A stretch of 64,000 bases of DNA from positions 5,764,580 through 5,828,579 of the forward strand of contig PTFA01000024.1 of NCBI GenBank assembly GCA_003342895.1, written 5' to 3'. This DNA comes from Casuarius casuarius. Taxonomy: Eukaryota; Chordata; Aves; Casuariiformes; Casuariidae. Made by a program: the position numbers and the translations under genes. The notes under the pieces are model-generated. The model saw only the letters and a program-made list of their open reading frames with translations, ran no database searches and was not told the DNA's origin. Shown piece after piece: positions 24,409 through 36,682 of this stretch. Position 1 is the first letter of the stretch; every line of letters starts with the position of its first letter.

Positions 24409-27400
24409 GTAAGTAGTATACACTGTGTGATTTTTCTACTCTTCATGAAAAAGAATATTAAATCAATTGAAATATCTTTTCCGTGGACTTGTATGCTGAA
24501 TGCACCGAGCATTTTCTTTTTTATAATAAAATATTTCCTTTGCACTTGAATAGCAGACATCAAGTTGTAAGACAAACCAGGATTTTCACTTGCTGATGTA
24601 CAAATTATGGCATAACAGCTTTAGATATTGACTGAACCCCTTCCCACCTTTTCTCTAAAATGGAGGTGTAAGTCTGCACCAGATTTTTAGAATGTTGCGT
24701 GAAAGATGTGATTGCTTTTCATAGAAATATTATTTCCCTTTCACAGAAGTGGATGAACATTCCTACCATGAGATTTTGAGAACCATCTTTAAATTTGTTC
24801 ATTTTTCTGTGCAGAAAATGGATTCTTATATTTGAGTGGTTCCATATTATCTTATTTTTCCTGAGAAATTGGTTCTCAACATTTTCAATTCTCCTGTTTT
24901 ACCACAGATTATTTTTAATGAGGTTCATAGAAGCAATTTGTGAAATATAGTTTTTGTTTCTCTGCTGCTAAAACAACTGTTTTGATAAAATCAGCCTATG
25001 GATGAAGGGCAGCTGAGTGAAGCTGAGCATCAGGAAGGCTGGCATTGCTAGGGAGGGGGAGGTGGCACAGCCTACTTTTGATTGAGAGCTGATCTACTAA
25101 AATTGTAGCCAAAAGGGGTGATCCTGAATTTCTTATTGAGAATAAGTTCTCGCATACCCGTGCCACTGGATACTTTCTGTCATCTTTGGTCAACTAGAAA
25201 ATTCCATTCCACGCTGGCAGATGACTATTTGGCCTTTAGTGTAGAAGTCTGTGGCATCACAGACTTGAATGACAGGCATGTGAAATACCTCTGTCTGAAG
25301 CTGCCAGACTTGAAGTAGCTTCATTTAATACAGTGTGCTGCAGCACCACTACTAAATAGGGTGAGGTGTGGATACAAGAATATCAGATTTGTCCATTGTT
25401 CCCTACTCAGACTCCCTGTAGGACATCAAGTTCAACATCCCTATTTTCGGGAACTTGGCGTTTTCAGTATGGGACAAAAAAAAGAACACCTAATGCTAGG
25501 GAAGTATAATCCAAAGCTTTTAAAACAAAAATGCAAATAAAAATTGCAAAAAATTTTTAGCAAATTGCAGTTTTGTATGTTGTTAAACAGTTCTTTTGAT
25601 ACTAGAAAGGGTCTTTTGGGAACACTTCACCCTACTTACCCATTTCTCTCCTTTCTAATCAAAGTTTTAACTGCTTCCTCTGTACTCAACAGCATTATCT
25701 CTGAGATGTTCAGGTTAAGTTTCTTATATACATCATTGTTTCCTTGAAAGCTCCATCAAAAAGACATTAACTAGTGGAAAAGAGGAATTGCTAATGTGTT
25801 ATGTACAAACACCTCTAGACATTTCTTCAAAGCTGAGGAAAATCAGTGAAAAAAGAATCTGAAGATCTTTAGTGAAAGATGTGTCCCAAAAAGACAGTGA
25901 ACAATCTTTCACTTGTCTATCTTCTATGGCTTCTGATGAACCTGTTCCACAAGCAGTAATAAAAATTGGAAAACTTTCTCAGAGCAGGTACACAGCTCGG
26001 CATGGATGCTCTATTCTCATGTCAGTGAGGCAACAGTTGATCGTGACGTACTTTTGACACTTCTTAATGTGAGTCTGATCACCTTACAGGGTCATAAAAG
26101 GTTCTTCTTACTGAAATGATCTGTCCCTTGTTTAATCTTTGAGCTACTTGTTCACCACAGTGAGCAAAAATAATTCAGTTGATACTGCTTTTGCCTGAAT
26201 GACCCATGAAGGGTTTCTGACAAAAGTTTTTGGTTTCTCTGAGGATGGATGTGGACTTGCACATCTTTTGCATTATATACCCTTGGCCTTTCACTGAAGC
26301 TCATGTAATCTTAGGAGGGGTGTGCATGTAATTCCCCCTCACCATGTGAATAATTGAACCGTGTGTTCCCTAATGCTGTCGTTGTGTTCTGAACATATTT
26401 CCTTCGGGTGTAGCCTGCTCCATGATTTAGGGTCACTAAATGCTAGGAAGAAGCTTGTGACTTGCAGTGCTTCACAGAACTCAGAGGTGTCCCACTGGGA
26501 CCGTGTAGAAGTACAGTGGCAGAAAGACAAGGACTGAGGTTTATTTCCTATGTGATTTTAAGTCTGAGATTTGAAAGATCTCTGTGTAAGCTTCTTAGAT
26601 TTCTATTTCTGGTATAATATCTATCATATTATCATAAAAAAATCAAATGAAAGGGACTTAAGGGAAAATTTAAAAGTTCATACTATTCTTAATTTAATAT
26701 GCATATTTTTAATAATATATATGTTATACAGCATTCTGAAATCGGGCAGAGCTTTACAATTTTGAAGTTCTAAATATTTGTTTTGATATTTCTTCTTGCC
26801 TACAGACATACAGTTTTAACTGAAGCTGTGCAAGAAATAGTTTTGAATGGAAAATATATGGCTTTTCAATGCTAGTCAGAATTCTGAAGGCTGCTATTTA
26901 GACAATGATTAAAATATGTACATTGAAAAATAAAACCTAAAAAGCTGTTAAATCTTTCTGTTGATGTTTTTCTCTTAACAGTAGCTCTATGTGGTACTCT
27001 CCCTGCCTAATTTTAGTATCATCTTCACTTCATTTAAGAACAAGGCATATATTTCTAGTTATTTATATATTTTTTAATTTTGATCTTTTAATCTGAAATG
27101 AGGATAATAGCTGCAAAAATATTGCAGGATGTTTTGTGGTCTGGTATCTCTTCTTGGGTGATTTCTGTAATGTGTTTTTGATTTGTGCCTGGTCCACACA
27201 CATTATGTTGTTGTCTCACTATATACTATGCCCATTATTTTCTAATGATATAATACTGTATTTCAGCTGAGTTAGAGTTGAAAGCTTCAGGTAAAAAGAG
27301 ATAATTATCTTCTTAAATATTTCTTTTTCAAACGGCTTTGGTCCATGTTGGTGGGCTCAAGAATCGATCTGCCTTGTTTGTTTTCTTATTTCTTTGCAAA

Positions 27401-27865
27401 GACCAGGTAATGCTTTGAATTATAGCCAGCAATAAAATTACGTAGGACCTTTCTGCTTGCCTGTCAGCTGCTGATGGTTTCTAGTAGACAGGTGTACAGG
27501 AAACAGCCTGGGTTTTAAAGAGAGGGAGCATGAGGTAGGCTGTTTCTCTAGAGAGTTAAGGAACTCCAGACTTGAACTCTCCGTTTCCACTTGCTGGGAT
27601 CTGGCAGAGACAAATTTTTGATTTTTAAAGACATGTATTGAGGTTCATTTGTAGATGATGGTGATTCTCTGTTATTCTTTGGCATTATTTGATAAAGCTA
27701 TGGTCACGTTTAGAAAGCATAGCAGTCCTGCCTATTGAGCAGAGCACCGTAAACCAGGTTTTGTCTCTTTTGTTGCAGGTTGCGTTCTTTGTTTTTTTTC
27801 CACCGCGTGTGCTTTTGTTTGTCTTCCAGTTTCTTAATGAAAATAATGTTTTCCTCCTAAACCAG
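24409..27865. other. FANCC intron, about 3.5 kb
   Basis: AT-rich, with no gene recognised on either strand. Acceptor AACCAG at the end. Confidence 0.85.
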
Positions 27866-28022
27866 AAAGAAGATCTCCCTCTCTGAAACAGCTATCTTCG
27901 GCCTGTGGCTTCGTCACTTACCAAGCCTTGAAAAAGCTACTTTATATCTTTTAGACCAGCTGGTTTCCATTCAGATGACTTCACTGGAAGAAGTAGCTTG
28001 TGTCATAAAAGATTCATTATTG
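27866..28022 (+). CDS. FANCC: FANCC coding exon equivalent to human c.687-843
   Basis: A 157-base exon matching human length and phase. It encodes KKISLSETAIFGLWLRHLP, SLEKATLYLLDQLVSIQ and MTSLEEVACVIKDSLL. The block LWLRHLPSLEKA is identical to human and is the most conserved stretch seen in the window, which makes the identification firm. The acceptor is CCTAAACCAG and the donor GTATGT. The exon ends on a codon boundary. It belongs to the central helical part of the protein. Confidence 0.97.
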
Positions 28023-31000
28023 GTATGTACAATGGGTAGTATATTTGATTCTGTACTTTCTGCTCAAGAGTTGACAAAGAGTTCTCAAATATATGGCAGC
28101 ATCTTTGAAGGAAAAGGGCTGTTGCGTGGCATGTAACTTGCTAATACAAAGGCAAAAGTTGAATCTTATAAGTATCATTTACATTTTTAGTTTTTACTCT
28201 GAACTGATAGAAGAGAAGAAAATTTGACCCGTAGACCAAGGAAAGATAAAGAGAGTGAGAATCTGATTGGTGGGGGTGTGAATACCTGCCCCTGTCTTTA
28301 AAACTTAGAAACTTTTGGGAGAGAGGATTTGAATCTGTTTTTACTTATGTCTCTGTGCCCTTGGGAGTTTAGCAGTTTAAACAATTGAAATGCTTTGTAG
28401 ATTGTTTTATTGTGGAGGGTTTGGTTACTTGGTTTTACATGCAAACATGAACAAAATTCTTAATGTAAAACATTTGCTAAACTATAATTAAAATTTGATT
28501 TCAAATGCTATGATACAAAGTGCACCAAATATGTTCTTTCTTTTTAGAAAACATAATGACACAGTGCCTTCTCCAAACTTATGTTAGTTTGCAAAGTTAA
28601 ATGTAAATTTAAATGTAAACATGTGCTTTGCACTTGCACTCTATATTTACTAAAGTGGAGCTCACTCAAAAAAGGCAGATGATACCTTATTTTCACCCTA
28701 TGAAATTTTATAGTATGTATTTTAAAAAGGAAAAGAAATGACATATTTAGAATTTTTTCCTTTTTAACTCAAACCGCAAATTTCTGTTTCAAGGGTCATT
28801 TACAATGCTTGCAAATCTCTTAGGTGTTTCATGTCATCAGTACTTACGCATCATTTGGGATCTAGGTCTTCCAGAAGACAAGGCTATAAGACAGGCTATG
28901 TGCATATAATTTTTCTGTACTGAACACAATATATGAGTTGAATGTAGTACAGGGTACCATACATAGCTCAGAAAAAAACCTAGGCTTTATATATAGAAGG
29001 AAGTAAAATCTTTATCATAATTACTGGTTTAATGTTGTTTATTAATTATTTTCATATTTGAGTTGTTTTCACACCCTAATTCTTGAAATGGATGGGACTT
29101 TACTGTGCTAGCACACTTAGTTTGTACCTATTTTTCTCTGCTCCAGAGAATTTGAGCTTTCGAAGGAAAGTATTCACAGGGAGGAAAGACCGGTGCAGCA
29201 GCTTTCAATGCTGGTTTAGAGAGGACATCCTGTGGACAAGAAGTGGTATGAATGAGGGCCTAAGAGTGAGAGTAGCTTGAAGGTGGATATTGCTTGTCGA
29301 CAGGAGTGATGTATTAAGAAAGAGAGTGTACAAAAGAGAGATGGAATGGCAATTGAGAAAGAGAGGGTGAGAAGCTTCAGGGAGGCAGTAAAGGAGGAAG
29401 AGATGGGATCCCAAAATTATGGCTTAAAATGTCTAATGATATCCGTGTAAGTTGTATTATAAACATACTTGTGTGATATTAAGATCAGTGAGCATTTTGA
29501 ATACAACAGTACGATTAATTTAGCTTGTCTAAAAAATATCTGAATATTTATTTAGGGATGTAAGAATGTATTTTTTGACAGTTGGATTATGGTATTTGCA
29601 GGAAGTGACTTCATTTTGCCTTATGAATATGGTAATTAAAATGTGGAATGGTGAGACAAAAGTCGATTGATTTAGACTTTCCTTTTTCTATTTGCAGTAA
29701 AACCGGTAGAGTATAAATAGGCAGAAATATATTCGTGATTTGATTATATTATATGATAAGAAGGAAACTTGAATAAGCTGTTTCATAATTGCATTATTGG
29801 AGTCATTTATCAAAACAAAATATCTTGATAGAGCAACCAAATGTAGATAAACCTCATAAAGATCTAGAGTATCCAGATAGTTATAAACAACTATATTTTT
29901 ATTATGAAAGAAACTTGATATCAATACTGTTACATTTGAATTCCAAAAGTAATTACAGTGTGATGGTCCACTAACTTGTGTTTTATATGGTATGCTATTA
30001 ATTATGTCTCTGTCCTTCGGGGGAAACTGGAATTAATATTGGAAATTCTATAGTTACTGAGAAGTAATAAATACAAAAGCTAAGTGTTATACATGTTGCT
30101 TGTAGTGAAATGACCTTCGCAAATGCTCTTTTGCTTCTTAACAATTTGGTGTGTGTAAGGATGTCTGTCTTCTTGAAGTAGGGCTACGTTTCTCTGTGTG
30201 AGTTAATTACTAAAATTTAAATACACAGATTAGGTACTTTATGCTTTACCAGAAAAGCATGGATATATATATATGCAAACAGATTTGTAAAGCACTTACA
30301 TAAACTAATGTGAACAAATTAGTGTCAATCATGTTCATTTTTGAGTTATTTTTCCAAAGCAGTTTTCTTGCTTTCAAAGTTATGTTGTAAGAAAAGCCTA
30401 ATAAGAAAACCCTGATCTTCTGCTATAGGTTGGGAGTGCTTAAAATTTGTCATCTTCTCCTTCTCCGCTCTGTGATTGCTCTTTGTTGTTTTTCCACACA
30501 GTCAACTTTCCTAAGTCTGGCCCAGAATCAGAAGTGCGCTGCGCTCTACGGAGTTCTCGCCCTGGGGCCTCCCTTGCTGCTGTTTTCACCTCAGCGCTAG
30601 AGTCAGAATAGAGTTGTAGTAGGTGATACGGTGACTCTTTCCTATTGCCATATAGCGTACTGAAGTTGGAGATACGCTCCAGTTCCCATGCCCTTACTTG
30701 GCCCTCTTGCTTTGCCTCATGGCCAGGTTTCTAGTCTAGCCAGATCCATGCTCGCCTTCCACTGGCCTCTGTGCCAGAAGAAGGTGGACAGAGAGGAAGA
30801 ATGAGCACCACGTTGTTCTTGTTGCTGCTGTTGTAATACAGTCCAGCTACGTCATGATTAATTTCCTCAGTTTTGTCTGTCTTCAAAAGCTCTGTCGTTA
30901 TGGTAAAACATTTGAAATAGTGCACACTAATTTAATCATAATTTTGATGAAATTGGAAGGGCTTTAAGTACAAGAATTCTATGAAAAGATAGCGATGCTT

Positions 31001-33905
31001 TCAAAATAATGTGAAATTAAAAACATATTTAGCACTTGGTAGAAGAAAAAGAGCAATATATTAATTAAATAATACTTACATAAAATTCAGGAATACAGGT
31101 AAATGTAAATTTGGAAAATGCAGACATGTTAAATAAAGAAGTGTAGTAGTTTCTTAAATCAAGTTGTGTTTAACTGTAGAAGTGTTGTGTCCAAATAGTT
31201 GCATGAGAGTCTGGAAGCCAAGAGAACTGGAATTTCTGGTGGTATCGCTTCAACTCTGTTGCTGTGTGGTCTTGGGCACAATTTGTTTCCTCATGTTTAT
31301 TCTTACTTGTGATTGTTATAAAGAATGCTATGATGAGAATAAAAAGCAGTAGATGATTATTACTGTATTCTTCTGCACACCATGTACATGCATCTTAATA
31401 TAGATGCAAATGTATTTTTCTTATCTTCATTCAGTGCTTGGCTTTGTATTATGGTAATAAGTGACTTACTGAGGAGTCTACTTTCTGGTAATAAATCAGT
31501 TACAAAAGTACTGTGATTTTATAGAACTTGGATGTGTAATACTTCATGTTACAATACATTTTTCACGTTTTATTTCTTTTAAAGATGCTTTTGTGTTCTT
31601 CATTTTTCTTTTTGAAGAAGCATACACTAAACTTTGTAATCATTATATTACCCAGGCAATTCCAGTTTCCCGTGTCTGGATCTTTTTGGCTTAGCGTGCA
31701 TTGTGCTGTATGGGATGTGCATGTTTTAAAAGGGATGGAACAAGTTCCCAGTAGACAGGGTGTTTATTTATTATTATCTGAGCTTTATCTGGAAAATTTT
31801 GCATAGTTGCAGACAAGATTATGAAAATGTAAAACATGCCTTTATTTTGAAGAAGTAAGGAGATGAAGTCAGCAACCTGAAAACCCTGTGAGAATCCCTC
31901 CCGAACACCAGAATTGCCACTGCTGCAGTGTGGACGTGCTGCACAAGAGGCGCACCTTCAAATTGCCATGGAAACTTTTGTGCCATGATAAATATTCTCA
32001 TTTCCAGTACTCGCAAATGAATTGAATACAGCACATTGATGAAAACCTTGTTATGAAATCAGATAACAATCAATGAGTTTTTTCCTGCTTAATAACGGTG
32101 ACGAAATTCGTATTGATTTCAGCAGGGTAGGTTAAATACAAGGAGCTATTAGCTGGGGGCTCTTAAAAGGAGTGCCGCATTTGTTGCTGCCTGTCAGGAA
32201 AGAGTGGAAAGTTTTTTCCTTGTTGCTCAGAGCACATTTATTTTGGTCTCGTTCAAAGGAACCTTGGTTTGATCTTGGTGCCTCCGGCAGGGTGCTGCCG
32301 GACCCTTCCTCGGAACGGCGGCAAAAAGTCCTAGGCAGCAGTGGGCTTGTATGTCATTAGGATAGCATGCTTGCAGAGGTATACAGAGGAGCTGAAAAGA
32401 CAGAAAAAAATGGTTGAATTCAATCCTTCAGCCCACAGAACTGAAGCATGTTTTTCACTTTAGACTATTTCCCTTTAGGAAAAAAAAAAAGTGTTCTTTT
32501 TTTGTCTCATCCACCCAGTTTTTTTCTCCCTCAAGCAATGGGAGTTGGGAGACTTCAGCCTTGCAGTGAGTTGCATGCTGCTTTCCACACTTTTTTAACG
32601 TCTGGCTGTAAATGCTTTTGAACACAAGGTGGCATACGTTCAATAGGACAACTTTACTGCGGCCCTGTGACGGAAGAAGTATGGTAAAAGATGAAAACGA
32701 GGTGTCACCTAGTATTGCCAGTAGGGTAGAGACAACTGTGAGAAGCAAGGAGCTGGCCTCTCTAGAGCTTTTCAGTATATTAAAGGTTGTCTAATTTCTG
32801 AGATTATTGTAAAGTCCCCATTCGGCCTGCGTGCGATTAAAAAAAGTTCTCTTCCACTTGGTACTTTTTAGCCTGAACCAGATGCATAGAAGTTTTCTTT
32901 GGAGTGGTGCTTCAAGCACTTAGAGCTGCTGCAGTAAACACTGTGTGTATACACTCTATTCCTTCCATGCATCCTGAAGTCTATAAAGTGCATTTTATTA
33001 GACGTGTTTTACCCCAGATTGTTCAAGAATTATCAAATCTTCAGGTGCTAACTTCAGAAAAGACAAGGTGTGATAGGGTTTGCTTTTGTTTTTTTTACTT
33101 AGATAAATATACGAGGAGGAATATATAAGTGGTTGTTTAATCCTGGGGCTGCATAAAAGCCTACAGAAATCTTAGAATTTATGAATATGGGATTAAAAAA
33201 GTAATACATTTACTAATGCATGTTTAATGTAACAGCTTTCTTAAAGCAGCCTTTTGTATGCTGACACCATGAAGATAAAAAGCTTCACTAGGTTAAAAAA
33301 ATTACAGTTTGATCTATAAGATGCACTGAGATACTTAGGTCATATTAGCAACTCTGAAATTCAGAGAACAACAGAATACTGTGGAAAAATACCTTGGATC
33401 AAAATGTGTGTGGTAGTATTAAAGACAGAGGAGATAAGGCTACAGATTTAATTTCTGGTGTTTAATTTTGTTGATTTAGCAAGAATCACGAAGCACATCC
33501 GACGGGATTGTCTGTAAAGGCAGGAAGAAAACTTTTAGTAAAGTTACTCCCCATCTCTCATCTCCAGCGATTGCATGCAATAACCTGTTTCATCTCTCTG
33601 CCACCCTTAGTATTTTTAGTGATGGTTGTCATAAACAGTTTGGGATCCCAGGTGTTTGAATTTAGCAGCTGTTTAGCCTGCTTGGTCTTGCCGTGGGTCT
33701 CCTTTCTTGATCCTGATGCAGTTATGTTTAAGAAGCGAATTGTGAGAGAGTCTGAGTGTTTAATAACGGTTGATATGAGATCTATAGTTCAGTAATTGCA
33801 GCATAATAGCATCCATGGGTTAAGGTAATAAATTATACAGTGACAGTTGTTTGAGTTGCTTCTTATTAATTAATGACCCATTTCCTTTCATTTCCTTATC
33901 ACCAG
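28023..33905. other. FANCC intron, about 5.9 kb
   Basis: The longest intron seen completely. Mostly AT-rich. A small GC-richer patch near 32270 to 32345 includes a GC-rich hairpin at 32283 to 32302. Open frames within it have no recognisable products. Confidence 0.85.
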
Positions 33906-33958
33906 CCACAAGCAGCAAGCCATCCTGCCATTTTCAGAGTTGTTGATGAGATTTTCAA
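33906..33958 (+). CDS. FANCC: FANCC coding exon equivalent to human c.844-896
   Basis: A 53-base exon, the smallest in the window and the same size as in human. It encodes PQAASHPAIFRVVDEIF plus two bases of a lysine codon. Human has PQAACHPAIFRVVDEMF, so 15 of 17 residues are identical. The acceptor is TTATCACCAG and the donor GTAAGT. Too short for open-frame detection, it was found by splice sites and homology. Confidence 0.96.
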
Positions 33959-36582
33959 GTAAGTTTTGAGATTGTATTGGGAAGTGTTTCGAATGACCAG
34001 TTTAAACATTGAGGATTTATTTGTGAATATGCAGTATTATAATCTGTGATGTATTATAATTTCTGGATGTCCTGTTCTTTAGCTGCATGCCTCTGTGTAC
34101 TCTTCTGTGACACATAGGACAAATAATAGCCAATGTTAATCTTGAAATGAAACTTATATGAAAGTTACATTATAACAATTATTGATACAATTGTGTATTT
34201 TAGCCTGTAAAGTAAAAATTTGAATTTTGTCATTGAAATATGATCTGATGTAAGAAATATAAATGCTCAGTAATGACGTGGCCCATGGCAGCATGAAGGC
34301 CTTGGAGCTGAGCTAAAACATTTGCGCTTGTTAGTGTGGCCTCTCTAAAATTGTGTTAAAAATCTTTCGGGATTGACATCAGCTGTGCTCTTCAAGGCAT
34401 TAAACTGTTGATCTGCCGGTAAGTAAAGAATCTGGTTTTGAGTGCGTTTTAAAGTACTTTTCAAGTAATATATATTGTTCACCACATGGGGGCTTCCAGT
34501 CCTTCGTACTCAGTTTTCAGTGGCTTTTTCTCTTCAGTTGACTTTCTTATTATTTTACCATTCTTTTGAAGTAATCTACCCCAATCCTAGTCAGTACTAC
34601 GATTTTGATACAAAATAATGTACTTGGTGCTAACAAGAAACTGACAGTCCTCATTCATCAAAGCTCCTGCTTTTTAAGGAAAAACAGCTTCCCAGTGCAT
34701 GTGTTCAGGGGCATTTATGTGTCTGTGTGTGTTTATGTGTCTGCGTGTGCGTGTTTCGATTTGCACAGGTACTGACAGAAGAATCGCTGCTGCAGAAACT
34801 GTAGACCGCTGTGTCATGAAAGGGAACAATTTAGCAGCTCTTGCTGTAGCAGCCCTTTCGCTTACTGTGGCCCGTTTGCTGAGCAGGGTTAGCAGATTTT
34901 GAACAGTTGAAGTCGACACCAGGCGCTTTCCCAAGGAAAAATGCACTTGAGGGTTGATATGACTTCTGAACAGACCCGTACAAATGTCTTAAGCTGGAGG
35001 CTGTCTATAGTGATGGTGTAATGAGACAAAATTGGTTTATTAGTATTTCCAAATAATACTTTGCACTGTCTTTTTTAATGTTGCAAATGATTTTAGAAAT
35101 TCAGCATGTTTTCCTGTTGTTCAGCTGAAGAGTCTAAGTCCGTTCCCTTGCTTGTTTTCCATTGTGTCTATTTAGTATGCCCATGCATTGCATCAAGTAA
35201 TTCCTTTGCATTCTTGGCATTAAACCCTTAATTTGTTTAAAAAATACTGTGTTGCTGGTCCTTTTAGTATTAAAGGAAGCTGTACGTGTTGGCCTGCTTT
35301 TGTGGATCAATTGTTTCTGCAGCTTTGTTTTCATTTTTGTTGTACTTCTCTGACATACTTCCAACTTTTTTCAAGTGCTGCCCAGAAATTAACACACTAT
35401 TCTGTATTTAGTCCCATGGGAGGTTTTAGAGAGCTGCTGCTGAAATAGAGCTTCTACTTTATTGCTTTCTACACCTGGCACAAAACTTCAGTTATGTTTT
35501 TGGGGGCTATACTTTGTTACAAGCATCCATCTCAACCTCATGTCTCTTACAGGAATAATTTTTCCTGCTCTTTGTATTCTTCTCGTTGAGCTTGATTGTG
35601 TTAGACTGTTTTATCTCAGACATACAAACTTTTTTTTCAAGTAGAAGCTTATTTTGTTATTGTGTGTGGATATACAGAATTCTAGAGTCTGTGAATTTCT
35701 ATGTAATATTTCTGTGTTTATATTAGGGATTATATTTTCCTCCAGTTTTGTGAAACTTCTGAATTACAGGAATGTGTTATTTGTTTCCATCTTGCAGATG
35801 TAAAATTTCCAGAATGGATTTTTATGATTTCACCAGTGAACGTACTTGGAAATGCATTTGTCCCTAATTACATCTGTAGCAATTACTGATTTAGAGTACG
35901 CCTTTGGTATATATTCATTTCTGTTTGTGCTTCTGACTCATTGCTTAACAATCACTAATGAGTCACAGAGACTGCACACCGACTGTATTATTTAATATTT
36001 AAGTTCAGTCTTCTTGTTTAGTATTTTAAATGTGTAACTTTTTCCTATTTCCCTTGCTTCAGTAGGAGTGCAATACTTAACAGTGACAGTCAAACTAAGT
36101 TTCTTTTGCTCCATGTACCATATCCCAGGAGATTATACGTTTTCTCTAGCTTGAGATGGCCTGTGGGACACAGGCCAGCAAAGCACTAAAGCACGCCTAA
36201 CTGTAAGCTTGCGAATAGTTGCATTGAACCCAGTAAGACTATTCAGATGCTGAAAATTAAGGTTGTGGAAGTCGTTTTTTTTAATTTTACTCTCTTTTTT
36301 CCCCCGAGGGGTAGGGGAAATTCTTTATGTCTGTGTGTACATTGTATATACATAATACATATAGTTTATTTATATAGTTAACATATGTTTTCTTTAAGAA
36401 ATGCCAGCAAAGTTAGTAGTTCTGTCAGTTTTCATGCTGGCATAATAGCCTGATGAGTTCAGACACAGCTTGAGGCCACAACATTGAAAGAATGTACTTT
36501 CCCCCCCCTTCTTTCAATTAACAGTGGTGTGACTGGCACACTAATAATCTGATCTGTCATAATCTAACTTTTCAATGCTTAG
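33959..36582. other. FANCC intron, about 2.6 kb
   Basis: AT-rich. Contains an imperfect GT-rich stretch at about 34715 to 34760, followed by a GC-richer open segment (34769 to 34890) discussed in the findings. A C8 run lies near 36500. Confidence 0.8.
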
Positions 36583-36682
36583 GAATGCACTACTGGAAAC
36601 TGATGGAGCTCCAGAAGTTATGACCATAATACAGGTGTTTACACAGCTCTTTGTTCAGGCTCACCAGAACGATAACAAGCAG
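36583..36682 (+). CDS. FANCC: FANCC coding exon equivalent to human c.897-996
   Basis: A 100-base exon with human length and phase. It completes a lysine codon and encodes [19 protein letters not shown] followed by TQLFVQAHQNDNKQ. The human segment [20 protein letters not shown] aligns closely. The acceptor is ATGCTTAG, with a weak T tract. The donor is GTTAGT, a less common form than GTAAGT. The end of the exon (AHQNDNKQ) is diverged from human ALEKASKQ. Confidence 0.95.

Noticed and set aside
34786..34853. Possible microRNA-like hairpin formed by GCTGCTGCAG and CTGTAGCAGC
   Set aside because: Only the outer 10 pairs are good; the inner part has a large uneven bulge, unlike a microRNA precursor.
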